7,246 nt of DNA. Origin: Candidatus Roizmanbacteria bacterium. GTDB lineage: Bacteria; Patescibacteriota; Microgenomatia; UBA1406; GWC2-37-13. Shown here in pieces: positions 6,778-7,246 of this stretch. A program made the position numbers and the translations under genes. The stretch is from contig JAAXWV010000064.1 in NCBI GenBank assembly GCA_013334845.1, forward strand, positions 1 through 7,246, read 5' to 3'. The notes under the pieces were generated by a model, which saw nothing but the letters and a program-made list of their open reading frames with translations, was not told the DNA's origin and did no database searches. Position 1 is the stretch's first letter, and the number at the start of each line of letters is the position of its first letter.

Positions 6778-7246
6778 AGTCATTGTGACGGATAATGCCA
6801 GCGGCGACGAGTCAGTAGAAATGGTGCGTAAAAACTTTCCATGGGTGAATATCATAGCAAATCCTTACAACTCAGGTTTCGCAGCAGGTAACAATATCGG
6901 CTTGAAGTATGCGTCAGGCGAATACATATTTTATCTGAATCCTGATGCTGAAGTGATTAAAGATGCTGTTGATACGCTCGTGAAATATTTGGATGATCAT
7001 CAAGACGTTGGCCTTGTCTCGCCGAGATTGCTCAATACGGATGGCTCGCTCCAAAGGTCTGTACGAAGGTATTACTCCTTTTTGGATACAATGCTCGACA
7101 ATCGCGTTGTTCCCTATCTGTTTGTGGGAAATAAGTGGATTCAGCGGCATTCTTATGCTTTCTGGAAGCATGATGAAGAGCGGGAAATTGATTGGGCAAA
7201 AGGTGCTGCGTTGATGGTGCGAAAAAAAATCCTTGATGAAATAGGT
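6683..7246 (+). CDS. GT2-family glycosyltransferase (rhamnosyltransferase-like), 3' end beyond window
   Basis: The frame from ATG 6683 is open to the right edge (188 codons), which is why it has no stop here. It begins MKVSIIIVNYRVPKLLAACL, with YEVIVTDNASGDES (31-44), NPYNSGFAAGNNIG (60-73), the metal-site equivalent FYLNPDAEV (83-91), VGLVSPRLLNTDGSLQRSVR (109-128) and DWAKGAALMVRKKILDEIG (170-188). This set is typical of GT2 enzymes of the WbbL/RfbF rhamnosyltransferase type, which lack a strict DxD and use NPD. The following FxMYxEDxDL-type motif would lie past the edge. The gene overlaps the annotated end of the acyltransferase by 95 nt in another frame, unlike the 4-nt overlaps elsewhere. 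It is clearly the real coding frame here because the GT2 motifs start within the overlap. Rhamnose specificity is only a family guess. Confidence 0.9.
   Translation, partial: MKVSIIIVNYRVPKLLAACLRSIKENVKCTYEVIVTDNASGDESVEMVRKNFPWVNIIANPYNSGFAAGNNIGLKYASGEYIFYLNPDAEVIKDAVDTLVKYLDDHQDVGLVSPRLLNTDGSLQRSVRRYYSFLDTMLDNRVVPYLFVGNKWIQRHSYAFWKHDEEREIDWAKGAALMVRKKILDEIG

Noticed and set aside
6993..7214. Open frame on the + strand within the terminal GT2 gene
   Set aside because: It is a shadow frame; the GT2 motifs (PRLLNTDGSLQ, DWAKGAA) are in the other + frame.

Overview
The window is bacterial. Apart from its first 500 bases it is one stretch of a surface-polysaccharide (O-antigen, capsule or exopolysaccharide type) biosynthesis operon on the + strand. 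In order it holds two tandem GT4-type glycosyltransferases, a Wzx-like flippase, a GT2 glycosyltransferase, a third GT-B glycosyltransferase (TuaH-like), a hexapeptide-repeat acyltransferase, and the first 188 codons of a second GT2 enzyme that runs off the right edge. ATGA stop/start overlaps, a 2-nt gap and short spacers tie the genes together, and several starts have clear Shine-Dalgarno sites (GGAGG, AAGGAG). No initiating sugar-phosphate transferase, polymerase (Wzy) or export/chain-length protein lies in the window, so the locus should continue on at least one side.

Bases 1 to about 502 are different. On the - strand they hold the N-terminal 82 codons of a HIT-family protein, cut by the left edge. 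Overlapping its start codon is the C-terminal half of an IS200/REP-associated (Y1) transposase. The transposase homology stops at a GGATCC hexamer at 497-502, and the + strand glycosyltransferase begins, without its N-terminal domain start, on the other side. Both genes therefore lose their 5' ends at the same place, and base composition falls there (about 59% GC over 1-240, about 50% over 241-500, 35% over 541-600, by hand count). This is either a real deletion or rearrangement, or an artificial join (cloning, amplification or assembly chimera). The sequence alone does not decide between them, but the restriction-type hexamer exactly at the break makes an artefact a serious possibility.

The polysaccharide part resembles clusters of the Bacteroidota/Balneolota kind, from the look of the acyltransferase and the TuaH-like enzyme. 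The HIT protein looks more like Firmicutes homologues. Both impressions come from memory of family sequences and are weak taxonomic evidence. As inferred for the pathway, the GT2 and GT-B enzymes would build a repeat unit on undecaprenyl phosphate at the inner face of the membrane, the acyltransferase would decorate a sugar or sugar precursor, and the flippase would move the lipid-linked unit across. I see no RNA genes, CRISPR arrays, complete mobile elements or convincing terminators. I found no evidence of an undescribed system. The most notable points are the double-truncation junction near 500 and a probable frameshift at the end of the acyltransferase gene.
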